DNA from: Thiodiazotropha sp040506275
Lineage (GTDB): Bacteria > Pseudomonadota > Gammaproteobacteria > Chromatiales > Chromatiaceae
Direction: 5' to 3'
NCBI GenBank assembly: GCA_040506275.1
Contig: JBEVXD010000007.1
Location: forward strand, 155,046-219,045
DNA length: 64,000 bases
The notes under the pieces are model-generated. The model made no database searches. It was not told the DNA's origin and saw only the letters and a list, made by a program, of their open reading frames with translations. Positions 55,339 to 64,000 of this stretch are shown one piece after another; position 1 is the stretch's first letter, and each line of letters begins with the position of its first letter. The position numbers were made by a program, and so were the translations under genes.

Positions 55339-55398
55339 AATAACTCTTCACTTTTTGAATTTTGAACTTTGACTTCATGTTGAGCACTCATATTAATT

Positions 55399-56223
55399 CT
55401 ATTGCTCACTTAGCCAAGCCCGGGGGCTCTTCCCAAAATGATGGGTAAATGACCGACTGAACGAAGATTGACTATTAAAACCCAAATCTAACGCCACTCT
55501 CCCTATTGATTTACCATTGATGAGTGATTGAGTAGCAAGGCTCATACGCCACTGATTCAGGTAAGCCAGCGGAGTCTTCCCAACCACCATATGAAAGGAT
55601 TTAGCAAATTGTGTCCTGGACATTAAGGCAATATTAGATAACACGTCCAAATTCCAGCTCTTAGCTGGATCATCATGCATTGCCATAAGTGCTAAGCAGA
55701 GTTTCGGGTGAGCCAATCCTGCCAAGGCGCCATCGGTAATAGAACCCTCTTCAATCTGCAAACGGATTAATTGAATTATGAGGATTTCACACAAGCGATC
55801 CACTATGGCACTTTGACCGCAACCTGGCTGGAGTGCTTCATAAAACAGTAAGTTAATAGTCGATGTGAGTGCTTGTGAACCTTCCCCTGTGTGTAATACG
55901 ACATCGGGTAGACTAAAGGCTATAGAGTTAGAGTCCACACTGGAAAACTTCACCGTAGCACAAATCACATCCACCGAACTGTTGGGATCAATACTAATTG
56001 TGTGATCAATATCCCTTGGGTAAAAGACAACACTCGGTGAAGCCAGAACCTCCAAAATACCTGCATGAGAGACCTGGAGCTCCCCTCCCTTGCAAAGGTG
56101 TAAGTGACCGACACCCTCCTTTGGAAAGTGATGATTGCCACATAGGCTTCCCGAATAAAAGGTACTCGCCTTGAGACTAAACTGGGCCAGCAGCCCGGAT
56201 AACCGATCTTCCATACAACTCAC
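55399..56223 (-). CDS. AraC-family regulator
   Basis: 274 residues. The C-terminal domain has two helix-turn-helix motifs (WNLDVLSNIALMSRTQFAKSF and SIGRVALDLGFNSQSSFSRSF ending GKSPRAWL). The N-terminal half is of the AraC_binding/cupin_6 type often found beside oxidoreductase genes. Divergent from the carboxymuconolactone-decarboxylase-like gene over a 116-base gap, its probable target. Confidence 0.9.
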   Translation of the reverse strand: MSCMEDRLSGLLAQFSLKASTFYSGSLCGNHHFPKEGVGHLHLCKGGELQVSHAGILEVLASPSVVFYPRDIDHTISIDPNSSVDVICATVKFSSVDSNSIAFSLPDVVLHTGEGSQALTSTINLLFYEALQPGCGQSAIVDRLCEILIIQLIRLQIEEGSITDGALAGLAHPKLCLALMAMHDDPAKSWNLDVLSNIALMSRTQFAKSFHMVVGKTPLAYLNQWRMSLATQSLINGKSIGRVALDLGFNSQSSFSRSFTHHFGKSPRAWLSEQ

Positions 56224-56339
56224 AATTTGGTACGAATTGACAAATTTAGTGTACCCATTGCGACAAATAATTCCAGTTTTTGCTCTAATCTAACAGTCAT
56301 TAAATAATATTCACCCCACCACACGGAGAGGATAAACAG

Positions 56340-56909
56340 ATGACCGAAGGTTATTTATTTAAAGAATTACAGCCCGTTCAAAGTGATGATGCAACACCAG
56401 CTCAAGCCAAACTGCTGGCTCAAGCTGAGGCAACTGTTGGTTTCATTCCCAATATGTACCGAGGCATGGCAAACCTACCAGGTTATCTTGACACTTATCT
56501 TCATGGATATGGACTCTTTCGCGAGCAAGGAGGGTTTTCTCCCACTGAACAAGAGGTAGTTTTTCTCGCAGTCAGCAAACAGAATGGTTGTAACTATTGT
56601 ATTGCTGCTCATAGCACTCTAGCAGCTAAATACTCTGGAGTACCAAAGGATGTACTCGAAGCCATACGATCAGATAGCCCAATACAAGATAGCAAACTGG
56701 CTGCCCTTTATGCCATGACAGCAGAGATCAACGACACCCGAGGGCACCCTTCTCCTGCTACAGTGAAAGCTTTTATCGAGGAGGGTTACAGCGAGAAAGA
56801 GATATTGGCAATTACTTTAGCTGTTTCAGTTAAAATTCTAAGTAACTACAATAACCACTACTTTGACACACCTGTGGATGAAGTTTTTTCGGCCTACAAG
56901 GTCGAGTAG
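56340..56909 (+). CDS. Carboxymuconolactone decarboxylase-family (AhpD-like) protein
   Basis: 189 residues. The redox motif NGCNYCIAAHSTLA (Cys84, Cys87, His91) is that of AhpD-type alkylhydroperoxidase-related proteins. It may detoxify peroxides or reactive electrophiles. GGAGAGG precedes the ATG. Divergent AraC gene likely regulates it. Confidence 0.9.
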   Translation: MTEGYLFKELQPVQSDDATPAQAKLLAQAEATVGFIPNMYRGMANLPGYLDTYLHGYGLFREQGGFSPTEQEVVFLAVSKQNGCNYCIAAHSTLAAKYSGVPKDVLEAIRSDSPIQDSKLAALYAMTAEINDTRGHPSPATVKAFIEEGYSEKEILAITLAVSVKILSNYNNHYFDTPVDEVFSAYKVE

Positions 56910-57090
56910 TCACTTTAAAATATTCAGCTTTGAATTAAGGTATTTGGGAATTATCTTGGTTTCGCGAAAACACTAATTACTCTGCGGTATTTTTTTGACC
57001 TATATCATGCCAAAACGACCAGATTATCTATGCAATGGTTATCCTTAAGCCTAGCAACCCAACGATTTAAAAGCGGATTAATCGCCAACA

Positions 57091-58080
57091 ATGATGAAAA
57101 CTAACGTCCAGAGGCAACGTTTGGTCTGGAGAAGCACATTTTTCTTGCTTTTCATATTGGCTCCGCCACTCGACATACTGCGTTTCGATCTCACACAGAA
57201 TCACCTCATTTTATTTGGTTTTCCCTGGACACTCGGCATGTCTGCATTTCAGGAAGGGACCATTGGGGCGGTGGACATGGGGCTACAGATGTTGTTTCGA
57301 CTTTTTCTACCACTCGCCTTGTTATTGATGCTGGGGGTCTACATTGCCTGGAAGTGGGGGCGTCTCTATTGTGGGTGGTTGTGCCCACATTTCTCTGTGG
57401 TAGAGATGATCAATTCCCTAATGCGTCGAGCCCATGGCAAGTTGTCGATTTGGGAAAAAAACCTATTGCCCAATGTACAGCGCGATGGCACTCATATCCA
57501 ACCTAAAAAGCGCTGGTGGTATGTCACTATTATTGCGGTACTGTTTTTCTCATTTCTTTGGGCGGTTGCTTTGCTCACCTATCTGTTGCCGCCAAAAGAG
57601 ATATACAGCAACCTGGTCACAGCAAACCTGACAAGAAACCAGTTTATTTTCATCAGTGTGGGGACAATTCTGCTAGCAATTGAATTCACCTTCGCACGAC
57701 ATCTTTTCTGTCGCTTTGGTTGTGCACTGGGTCTTTTCCAGAGTCTGATCTGGATGGGTAACAAAAAAGCAATGGTGGTTGCCTACGATCGCAAACGGGC
57801 AAAGGTCTGTGTGGATTGTGATGCCTCTTGTGAGCATGCCTGCCCCATGCGTCTTAAACCGCGCAGTATTAAACGCCGAATGTTTACCTGTACCCAATGT
57901 ATGCAATGTATTGCAGCTTGTGATGCCACACAGCAAACACCATCCTCTACTGGATTATTGAAGATGCTTGAGGACCAATGTGCCTTAGATGTTTCTGCTC
58001 GTGATTTTGGTTTCAAGCCAGAGGTACCTGAAGGCTGCTTTTCTAAAAAGAATGCAGGCAAGAGAAAGTGTTGCCATTGA
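57091..58080 (+). CDS. NapH/CcoG-like membrane 4Fe-4S protein
   Basis: 329 residues with about four transmembrane helices. CGWLCPH and CRFGCALG are the conserved cysteine pairs after helices in NapH-type proteins. Two ferredoxin motifs follow: CVDCDASCEHACP (unusual CX2CX3CX3CP) and CTQCMQCIAACD. The C-terminus has a further Cys-rich tail (CFSKKN, KCCH). It probably moves electrons from quinol to a periplasmic or cytoplasmic acceptor; no nap or cco genes are nearby. Confidence 0.87.
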   Translation: MMKTNVQRQRLVWRSTFFLLFILAPPLDILRFDLTQNHLILFGFPWTLGMSAFQEGTIGAVDMGLQMLFRLFLPLALLLMLGVYIAWKWGRLYCGWLCPHFSVVEMINSLMRRAHGKLSIWEKNLLPNVQRDGTHIQPKKRWWYVTIIAVLFFSFLWAVALLTYLLPPKEIYSNLVTANLTRNQFIFISVGTILLAIEFTFARHLFCRFGCALGLFQSLIWMGNKKAMVVAYDRKRAKVCVDCDASCEHACPMRLKPRSIKRRMFTCTQCMQCIAACDATQQTPSSTGLLKMLEDQCALDVSARDFGFKPEVPEGCFSKKNAGKRKCCH

Positions 58081-58460
58081 CCGGTATGAGTGATTTATTA
58101 GATACGGACACTACTTACTTAACCCTACCTGTCAATTAATCTCAGTATCACAGGATTTCCGCACCAACATCTGATTGAAATCCAGAACTGATCATCTTTT
58201 TCATCATCCCCGGCCACCGCTTCTTTATGCAAACAGAAGCTGGTCTGTTGGGATTTACTCGACAACAAGATCAAGGATCTTGATTAAACTTATTTTCACC
58301 AAAAAAACAACATGAGGCTCAGTTAAGATTTTAGTTACTTGATGGTTTTATTCATTCATAAATTTTACACCAATCAAGACTGCATTTTGTAATGCCTATC
58401 CTTATCATCACAGCTATAGTTTAGTGATGGTAAGGTTTTGAATGAGAGTGTACACACGTC
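58081..58460. other. Intergenic region, nothing recognised
   Basis: 380 AT-rich bases between the Fe-S protein gene and a decayed gene. No terminator, repeat or open frame of note. Confidence 0.4.
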
Positions 58461-58855
58461 ATGTTTTCATTTTTAAAGCACCTAATTTCGACAACCAAGA
58501 GTCATACATCTGTCTACACACGTGATGAACTGGATAGCCACATCGACATGGCAATAGAGCATTTCACTCACGTCTTAAGTTGATCTCAGGTTATCGAAAA
58601 AAGCTCACACCTGCGGTCGAGCAAGCACTCATACATACCAATGCCTTGATTACACAGCTTCCCGGTCCAATTGATGTGAATCTCAAAGCCTATTCCGGTG
58701 ATCCTCGTGTTTAGGCCTATTTCGGTTCAGCAGATCAAATGGAACACCTTTTCAGCCACTCAAAGGGTTTTCGAGAATTCGTGAAAAAACCTGAAAGTTT
58801 CTCGCTCACATATGGCTACGCCTTGATGGTGATGAGCCGGCAGGAAAAAAGTTAG
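58461..58855 (+). pseudogene. Decayed gene of a conserved hypothetical protein
   Basis: ATG 58461 opens 40 codons (MFSFLKHLISTTKSH ...) to a TGA at 58581; the reading then continues in the +2 frame (LISGYRKKLTPAVEQALIHT), is interrupted by TAG at 58712, and resumes (AYFGSADQMEHLFSHSKGF). The joined reading recalls a conserved gammaproteobacterial family with an IPGP-type motif (QLPGPIDV here). One frameshift and one nonsense codon show it is broken. Confidence 0.65.
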
Positions 58856-59003
58856 CTATGGCAAATCCCTCATCGACAAAGACCGCAAACGGGTTAATGG
58901 CGATCCGCAACCCCACTACCAATTCACGGACAAAGCGGAACGTCCATGGGCTGTTACGTTTAATCTTCCGCGTAACAAGAATGGCGCTGCGCGACCTCCC
59001 TGA
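58807..59003 (+). pseudogene. Remnant of a second reading frame fused to the decayed gene
   Basis: HIWLRLDGDEPAGKK followed, after a frame change near 58856, by SYGKSLIDKDRKRVNGDPQP and ERPWAVTFNLP up to TGA 59001. The text is coherent protein and weakly recalls C-terminal parts of large secreted proteins, but I cannot name the family. It overlaps the 3' end of the RND pump gene on the other strand. Confidence 0.3.
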
Positions 59004-62000
59004 AGGTATCTTCTCCAATACTCAGACAACCCAACGGCACCACCACCAGTGTTAGAACTGTAGAGACAAAAAGTCCGAACAACAGTGATACGGCCATTCC
59101 CCCGAAGATCGGGTCGGCCAAAATGATGGCTGCACCCACCATGGTCGATACTGCAGTAATCAGAATAGGGCGTGTTCTGGACATGGCTGCGATGATCACC
59201 GAGTCATAAAGTGATTTACCACTATTCAGTTGCAACAACGTGGTATCGACCAACAGTATGGAATTACGCACGATAATTCCGGCCAAGGCAATCCAACCGA
59301 TCATAGAGGTTGCGGTAAAGTCAGCGGACATAAACCAGTGTCCCGGTGCTATACCCAGCAGAGTAAGAGGTATCGGCGCCATGATCACCAAGGGAATAAT
59401 AAAATTACCAAATTGCCAAACCACTAACATGTAAATCGCCAGCAGTGCCGCAGCATAAGCAATACCCATATCACGAAATGTCTCGTAAGTTACAGTCCAC
59501 TCTCCACCCCACTCAAAGCCGGACTGATTATCTGAATCAGGTGGACCAATGTACTCACCGCTCAGACTAATGCCATCAGGCGATGTGTAGTTTTCCAGTA
59601 ATCTGCTGACATCAAGTTGGGCATAGACAGGGGCGGCCAGACGACCTTTTGCATCACCCACCACATATTCTATAGGACGCAGGTCCTTACGAATCATGAA
59701 TGATTCCCGGGTCTGCTCAACGAACTTGCCCAACTGGCCAAGAGGTACCGTTGTACCAGCCATGGTCGCCACTGGCAGGCTAATCAAATTGTTCAAGTCG
59801 GCTCGTAAGGACAAGGGAACCTGTAGCAAGATATGAGTGGGCTCTTCGAGGCCTTTTTCCTTGAGATCACTGACTTTGAACATTCCCATTGCCATAGCCA
59901 GATGTTGGTTGATGGTTTCGATGGAAACACCATTCAAAGCAGCCTTTCTAACATTGATCTCAAAGCGCCACACTTTCATCGGTTCACGGATCATGGTTTC
60001 TGCTTCACCGACCAATTCAGATTGATCAAAGATCTTCTTAAGATCACGAGCTACCTGTTGACGCGTTGCCGAGTCTGGGCCATGCACCTCCGCAACCACC
60101 GTTTGTAAAACAGGTGGACCGGGCGGCATTTCAACCACGGTTACACCAGCGCCATCTTTATCCCTGATACCCGAGGCATCAATTACGGGAGCAATCATTT
60201 CCCGTACCGCCACGGCTATCTCGTGACTACTGCGATCGCGTTCTTTTTTATCGGCCAGGATAACCTGTATCTGCCCCTGCCACGGAAACATGCGGAGATA
60301 GTAGTGACGAACCAAACCGTTAAAATCAAACGGAATCGCGGTACCTGAGTAAGTTTGCACGGATACGACTTCGGGAACAGTACGAATTATCCCTGCCAGT
60401 TCCTCAGTGAAGCTTGCTGTTTCCGTTAAAGCTGTGCCCGCAGGCATGTTGACCGCGACCTGAAACTCGGACTTGTTGTCGAAAGGCAACATTTTCACGG
60501 TGACGAATGTGGCGTAAAACAATAATCCAGAAACAATAAAACCCGCCACCAGAAGGAACAGAAAGATCCGCCCCTTAGTACGCTGCTTCCATGGAACACC
60601 AATCGTGTATTCATGAATACCTGAGATCTTTTTATCGATCTTTTCATCACGGCTCGCCATTTCCTTGAGCTTTTGCATGCTGGGCATGATGCGCATGGCC
60701 ATCCACGGTGCAAAGACCAGCGCAACAAACAATGAAAACAACATGGCGACTGAACCCAGTGCCGGAATGGGTTCCATGTAAGGACCCATCATTCCGCTGA
60801 CAAACCCCATCGGAGCAAGTGCGGCCACCACACAGAAAGTGGCAAGTATGGTGGGATTTCCAACCTCCCGGACCGCATCAATGGCGATAGAGGTCGAAGG
60901 CGAACCATTGATCAGCCAACGGCGGTATATATTATCGATAATGACAATGGTGTTATCGACCAGGAAACCAATGGAAAAAATTAGCGCGAATAACGATACG
61001 CGGTTAATACTGTAATCCATCGTCATCGCGGCAAAAACAGTCACCGTCAGCACCAATGGGACCGTCATAAACACCACCAGGGAGGGTTTCATCCCCATCG
61101 ACAACCACACCAGAAACATCACCGCAATGGTCGCTATCATGAGATCACGAAACAGCGAGTTGACCTTATCGCTCGCGCTCTTGCCGTAATCGCGCGTATA
61201 TTCGATATGCACATTATCGGGAATGATCAATCCCTTGAGTTCCTCCACTTCATCGCGAATCGCTTGCACGACCTCAACGCCATTTGCACCTTTGTGCTTG
61301 GCAATGGCCAGAGTGACAGCCTGTGCGTTATCGACCTGCTCACCGGGGTAGGCCGGGCCGCTGGAGAACGCCACCATTTGGGTTGCCAATTCGGGCCCAA
61401 TGGTTACTTTGGCCACATCACTCATAAAGACGGGTCGCCCCTGATGCAATCCAACAACCAAACGACGAATATCATTAGCATTTTGCAAAAAGGCGCCGGT
61501 TTCAATATAGGCGTGTAGATCACCACGTTCATTAAAGCCAACCGTCTGTTGGTTATTGAATCCCTCAATAATCTGAGCAATCTGCCCCATACTCAAACCG
61601 TATCCAACCAGGCGCTCCGGTGTTATATCTATGCGTAACTGACGTGCGCGCCCACCAGATATGAAAGAATTGCCTGTTTGAGGGACCTGCTTCAAACGCT
61701 GCTTAAGCGTGGTCGCCAATGCGCGCAGTGTGGAATCATCCAGCTCATCAGACCACAGGGTCAAAGTTACTACGGGGACATCATCGATCCCCTTCGGTTT
61801 CATCATCGCGGGCTTTGCACCCGGCGGCAGCTTGTCTTGATGCGTCTGCAGTTTCGCCATGGTTCGAATCAGAGCGGACTCCATATCCTCACCCACCCTG
61901 TACTGCAAGGTGACCATGCCCATCTCCTTATCGCTGGCGGAGTAGACATGCTTGATCCCGGGAATTTCGCTAAGCACACGTTCCTGCGGTGCAATCAGCA

Positions 62001-62253
62001 AATCAGAAACCTGCTGCGCTGTAGCGCCGGGCATCTGGTAAAAGATATCGATCATCGGCACGGATATCTCAGGGTCCTCTTGACGGGGCGTGGCTATCAA
62101 ACCGTAAATCCCTAAGACCATCATGACGATGTAAAGCAAAGGCGACAATGGTGAGTGGATGAACATCTCACACAAAACACCCGCCGCCCCCAGCTTATTA
62201 CCAGCAAGTTGACTGTCTGCGCCAGTTTGCGGTGATTCTTCCGATTTGCTCAT
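58960..62253 (-). CDS. RND efflux transporter permease
   Basis: 1097 residues, 12 transmembrane helices with two large periplasmic loops. MEFIHSP-type beginning (EMFIHSPLSPLLYIVMM), an IFSIGFLVDNTIVIIDNIYR segment in helix 4 region, and a second-half counterpart near GWIALAGIIVRNSILLVD. AGGAGAG lies before ATG 62253. It pumps toxic compounds or metals using the proton gradient with the adaptor encoded just upstream; no TolC-type gene is in the window. The acidic helix-4 residues typical of HME or HAE pumps were not resolved, so the substrate is open. Confidence 0.94.
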   Translation of the reverse strand: MSKSEESPQTGADSQLAGNKLGAAGVLCEMFIHSPLSPLLYIVMMVLGIYGLIATPRQEDPEISVPMIDIFYQMPGATAQQVSDLLIAPQERVLSEIPGIKHVYSASDKEMGMVTLQYRVGEDMESALIRTMAKLQTHQDKLPPGAKPAMMKPKGIDDVPVVTLTLWSDELDDSTLRALATTLKQRLKQVPQTGNSFISGGRARQLRIDITPERLVGYGLSMGQIAQIIEGFNNQQTVGFNERGDLHAYIETGAFLQNANDIRRLVVGLHQGRPVFMSDVAKVTIGPELATQMVAFSSGPAYPGEQVDNAQAVTLAIAKHKGANGVEVVQAIRDEVEELKGLIIPDNVHIEYTRDYGKSASDKVNSLFRDLMIATIAVMFLVWLSMGMKPSLVVFMTVPLVLTVTVFAAMTMDYSINRVSLFALIFSIGFLVDNTIVIIDNIYRRWLINGSPSTSIAIDAVREVGNPTILATFCVVAALAPMGFVSGMMGPYMEPIPALGSVAMLFSLFVALVFAPWMAMRIMPSMQKLKEMASRDEKIDKKISGIHEYTIGVPWKQRTKGRIFLFLLVAGFIVSGLLFYATFVTVKMLPFDNKSEFQVAVNMPAGTALTETASFTEELAGIIRTVPEVVSVQTYSGTAIPFDFNGLVRHYYLRMFPWQGQIQVILADKKERDRSSHEIAVAVREMIAPVIDASGIRDKDGAGVTVVEMPPGPPVLQTVVAEVHGPDSATRQQVARDLKKIFDQSELVGEAETMIREPMKVWRFEINVRKAALNGVSIETINQHLAMAMGMFKVSDLKEKGLEEPTHILLQVPLSLRADLNNLISLPVATMAGTTVPLGQLGKFVEQTRESFMIRKDLRPIEYVVGDAKGRLAAPVYAQLDVSRLLENYTSPDGISLSGEYIGPPDSDNQSGFEWGGEWTVTYETFRDMGIAYAAALLAIYMLVVWQFGNFIIPLVIMAPIPLTLLGIAPGHWFMSADFTATSMIGWIALAGIIVRNSILLVDTTLLQLNSGKSLYDSVIIAAMSRTRPILITAVSTMVGAAIILADPIFGGMAVSLLFGLFVSTVLTLVVVPLGCLSIGEDTFREVAQRHSCYAED

Positions 62254-62315
62254 ACCAATAGCTCTCCTGTGAGGAGGATTATTTTAATAATGGAGTTGTT
62301 CTACTGACTGAACAA

Positions 62316-63461
62316 TTAGCGTGAGGCGCGAGTATTTGGCTCGGGTTTCGCCAGAATCGTATCTCCGACTCTGATACCGGAGATTACACTGATCATACCG
62401 CCCGAGGCCATTTCGTCAACGCGTATCAAGCGCAGCTTAATGGTGCCATTTTCTCTTACCTGAAATACTGCAGGCAGGCTGCCACGCCATACGATGGCCG
62501 TTTTCGGGATCATCGGGAGAGCGGATTGATTAGTTTCCGGATCAGGCAAAATGATCTCGGCATACATTCCCGAGTGCGCATCAATGCCCGTGGGCAGCGA
62601 TAATTTCACGACAGTGGTATGTCCACCGGTATCCGCCATTGGAAAAATACGGTCGACACGTACTGGAACCGGATTTGATTCACCGTCAAGCTGTGCCTGC
62701 ACCTTACCACCAGCCTTAATCACCTTAAGCAGTCGCGTGGGTACATTGACTTCAACCTGTAAACGGGTGATATCGGCAAAGCTGACCAGAGGCATGCCGG
62801 GTTGAACAGTATCACCCTTTTCAACCATCTTTTTTAGAATCACGCCCTTAAATGGCGCATAACTCACTGTGTTTACAAGCGATTCATCCAATTCCCGTAT
62901 AGCTGCCCTTGCCTGGTTCACACTATTATGTGCAGTTTCAATCTTGGTTCTGTAGGCGAAAAGGTTTGAACCCCGTTCAACACCCGGATTTCCCTGCCCC
63001 ATCATCGAACGTGCCGGGTCAGAGAACATGCTGAACATACCAGGGGCGCCTCCCAGCATATTATTGCCCTGAGAATTGGGATTTACCCGCTCCTGGTTGT
63101 ATTGCACCATCGCATTACGATAGCCGGCCTCCGCACTCGCTAGCTGAGACTCGGCCTGCTGACGCTTTGCGATAAGGCTTTTTTTATCCAGGGTCACCAG
63201 GATATCACCAGAATTAAAAGCATCACCTTCGGAACCAGCAACAAGGCTCACGTCACCAGGCATTTGTGCCGTTAAATTGACGATTTTTTCTGGGACAACA
63301 CTGCCGCCAAGACGTACCTCGCCTCCAACACCACTACTCATGACCGTATAGGTAGCGGGTTGATCATTGCTATTACCGCTTTCCAATGCAAACGTGTTGG
63401 AAGAATAGAATCCCAAAAAAATGATTCCGGTATAGACTACCGATTTAACAAAATGACTCAT
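62316..63461 (-). CDS. RND efflux periplasmic adaptor
   Basis: 381 residues from ATG 63461, which gives a proper signal peptide (FVKSVVYTGIIFLGF to TFA); an upstream GTG at 63533 has none. Membrane-fusion architecture: barrel-sandwich half (MPGDVSLVAGSEGDAFNSGD), helical hairpin (residues about 80-190, with a Met/Gly/Pro-rich insert around NMLGGAPGMFSMFSDPARSM), second sandwich half (APFKGVILKKMVEKGDTV), then beta-barrel. Same operon as the permease, 62 bases upstream of it. Confidence 0.92.
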   Translation of the reverse strand: MSHFVKSVVYTGIIFLGFYSSNTFALESGNSNDQPATYTVMSSGVGGEVRLGGSVVPEKIVNLTAQMPGDVSLVAGSEGDAFNSGDILVTLDKKSLIAKRQQAESQLASAEAGYRNAMVQYNQERVNPNSQGNNMLGGAPGMFSMFSDPARSMMGQGNPGVERGSNLFAYRTKIETAHNSVNQARAAIRELDESLVNTVSYAPFKGVILKKMVEKGDTVQPGMPLVSFADITRLQVEVNVPTRLLKVIKAGGKVQAQLDGESNPVPVRVDRIFPMADTGGHTTVVKLSLPTGIDAHSGMYAEIILPDPETNQSALPMIPKTAIVWRGSLPAVFQVRENGTIKLRLIRVDEMASGGMISVISGIRVGDTILAKPEPNTRASR

Positions 63462-63712
63462 ATATAAAGTTCTATCATCCAGGAAATGACAAAATGGTGT
63501 ACCTTGAAGTATACAGCAGGTATGTGGTGACACCGTGTATAGGAAGAATAAACACCCTTTTCACTCAGGTCCAGTAACAGCTCACTCCGAAAATGCTCTC
63601 CCAGCTATCATTCAATAGCTCTGAATGGGCCTAAATACCCCTCATGTCACTGTAAACACACCCAGTTTTCCACCATTCTCGGGGCCATTCTCGTCAGAGC
63701 GAGGTAACGCAG

Positions 63713-63803
63713 CATAAAAGGGGTCAGTACCCTTTTTATCTCTCCGTTTTCCTTCCTTCAGGTCGCCCTCTTTTGGCCTGACCTACTTTACACTTTAACT
63801 GAT
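63713..63803. repeat. 91-bp direct repeat, copy 1
   Basis: Identical to 63910-64000 over all 91 bases visible; the offset is 197 bp. It contains an AAAAGGGG/ACCCTTTTT-type hairpin and the last 23 codons of a RAYT transposase on the minus strand. Confidence 0.93.
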
Positions 63804-63912
63804 TTTCAATCTGCTTATGAAAGCGAGCGTTGCCAAGAGGTGTACCTGTTTGAACGGTCGCACGAATATCGTGAACATGATCTTCCTGTAGTGTAATACC
63901 ATAAAGGTCCAT
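63736..63912 (-). pseudogene. Duplicated C-terminal fragment of a REP-associated tyrosine transposase
   Basis: 58 codons: MDLYGITLQEDHVHDIRATV, then QTGTPLGNARFHKQIEN and a terminal AKRGRPEGRKTER. G-x-PLGN-x-RF followed by RGRP is the C-terminal signature of RAYT (Y1/TnpA_REP) transposases; the catalytic domain is missing. It starts exactly where direct repeat copy 2 begins. Confidence 0.75.
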
Positions 63913-64000
63913 AAAAGGGGTCAGTACCCTTTTTATCTCTCCGTTTTCCTTCCTTCAGGTCGCCCTCTTTTGGCCTGACCTACTTTACACTTTAACTGAT
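63910..64000. repeat. 91-bp direct repeat, copy 2 (cut by window end)
   Basis: Second copy of 63713-63803, continuing past the window. The full repeat length may be larger, up to the 197-bp period. Confidence 0.93.
63933..64000 (-). CDS. RAYT transposase, C-terminal end only
   Basis: The last 22 codons (ending QAKRGRPEGRKTER, stop at 63935-63933) of a likely intact REP-associated transposase that extends beyond the right edge. Family assigned from the RGRP tail and the identical, longer fragment at 63736-63912. The hairpin ATAAAAGGGGTCAGTACCC just downstream is the kind of palindrome RAYTs act on. Confidence 0.6.
   Translation of the reverse strand, partial: QLKCKVGQAKRGRPEGRKTER

Overview
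The window looks like chromosomal DNA of a moderately AT-rich Gammaproteobacterium, probably a free-living or symbiotic marine relative of the sulfur-oxidising Chromatiales/Sedimenticola group. This rests on gene content: the mltF-tadA neighbourhood, PldA, TRAP transport, many c-type cytochromes, c-di-GMP enzymes and a VPLPA-CTERM protein. The taxonomic placement is inference. Gene density is fairly low, and the spacers hold several families of small hairpin repeats and decayed genes.

Left part (1-25 kb): the end of a Mo/Fe-S aldehyde or isoquinoline oxidoreductase pair (minus strand, cut by the window edge); a lipoprotein serine hydrolase; a large secreted DUF6345-like protein; DNA polymerase IV; a TetR regulator next to a membrane metal-dependent hydrolase; an internally deleted LysE gene; a DUF2189 membrane protein; tRNA-Ser(CGA) with an unusual terminator; mltF convergent with a tadA-pldA-inositol phosphatase operon; dodecin; a BON-LysM protein; a periplasmic binding protein overlapping a PAS-GGDEF-EAL enzyme; an orphan PhoU-like domain; and an OmpA protein with a repeated PEWV-type extension.

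Centre (25.6-35.7 kb): the most striking region. It encodes two paralogous NHL-propeller lipoproteins, a tetrahaem and two trihaem c-type cytochromes, a large outer-membrane beta-barrel, a 12-haem cytochrome with one CX3CH site, and a dihaem cytochrome fused to a histidine-phosphatase-like domain that has lost its catalytic Arg-His. This reads as a trans-outer-membrane electron conduit with 24 predicted haems. A gene convergent with the cluster is preceded by a clear c-di-GMP-I (GEMM) riboswitch.

Right part (36-64 kb): tautomerase; degenerate GGDEF protein; a dctPQM TRAP operon; AraC regulators; a membrane-anchored C13/caspase-like protease; a fragmentary catechol meta-cleavage operon (ferredoxin, catechol 2,3-dioxygenase, 4-oxalocrotonate tautomerase, ketopantoate-reductase-like protein) driven from a sigma-54 promoter and divergent from an XylR/DmpR-type activator; a coiled-coil protein; a VPLPA-CTERM protein; a rhodanese; a membrane diguanylate cyclase; an AraC/carboxymuconolactone-decarboxylase/NapH-like group; and an RND efflux pair. 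The right edge holds a duplicated 3' end of a REP-associated tyrosine transposase (RAYT).

Repeat families seen: (1) a four-copy MITE-like element with CCGGGTTAAT ends and nested hairpins; (2) a three-copy element of about 190 bp at 50.5, 53.0 and 54.9 kb; (3) an element with TAGGGCCTG ends, one full and one minimal copy; (4) the RAYT-associated 91-bp direct repeat.
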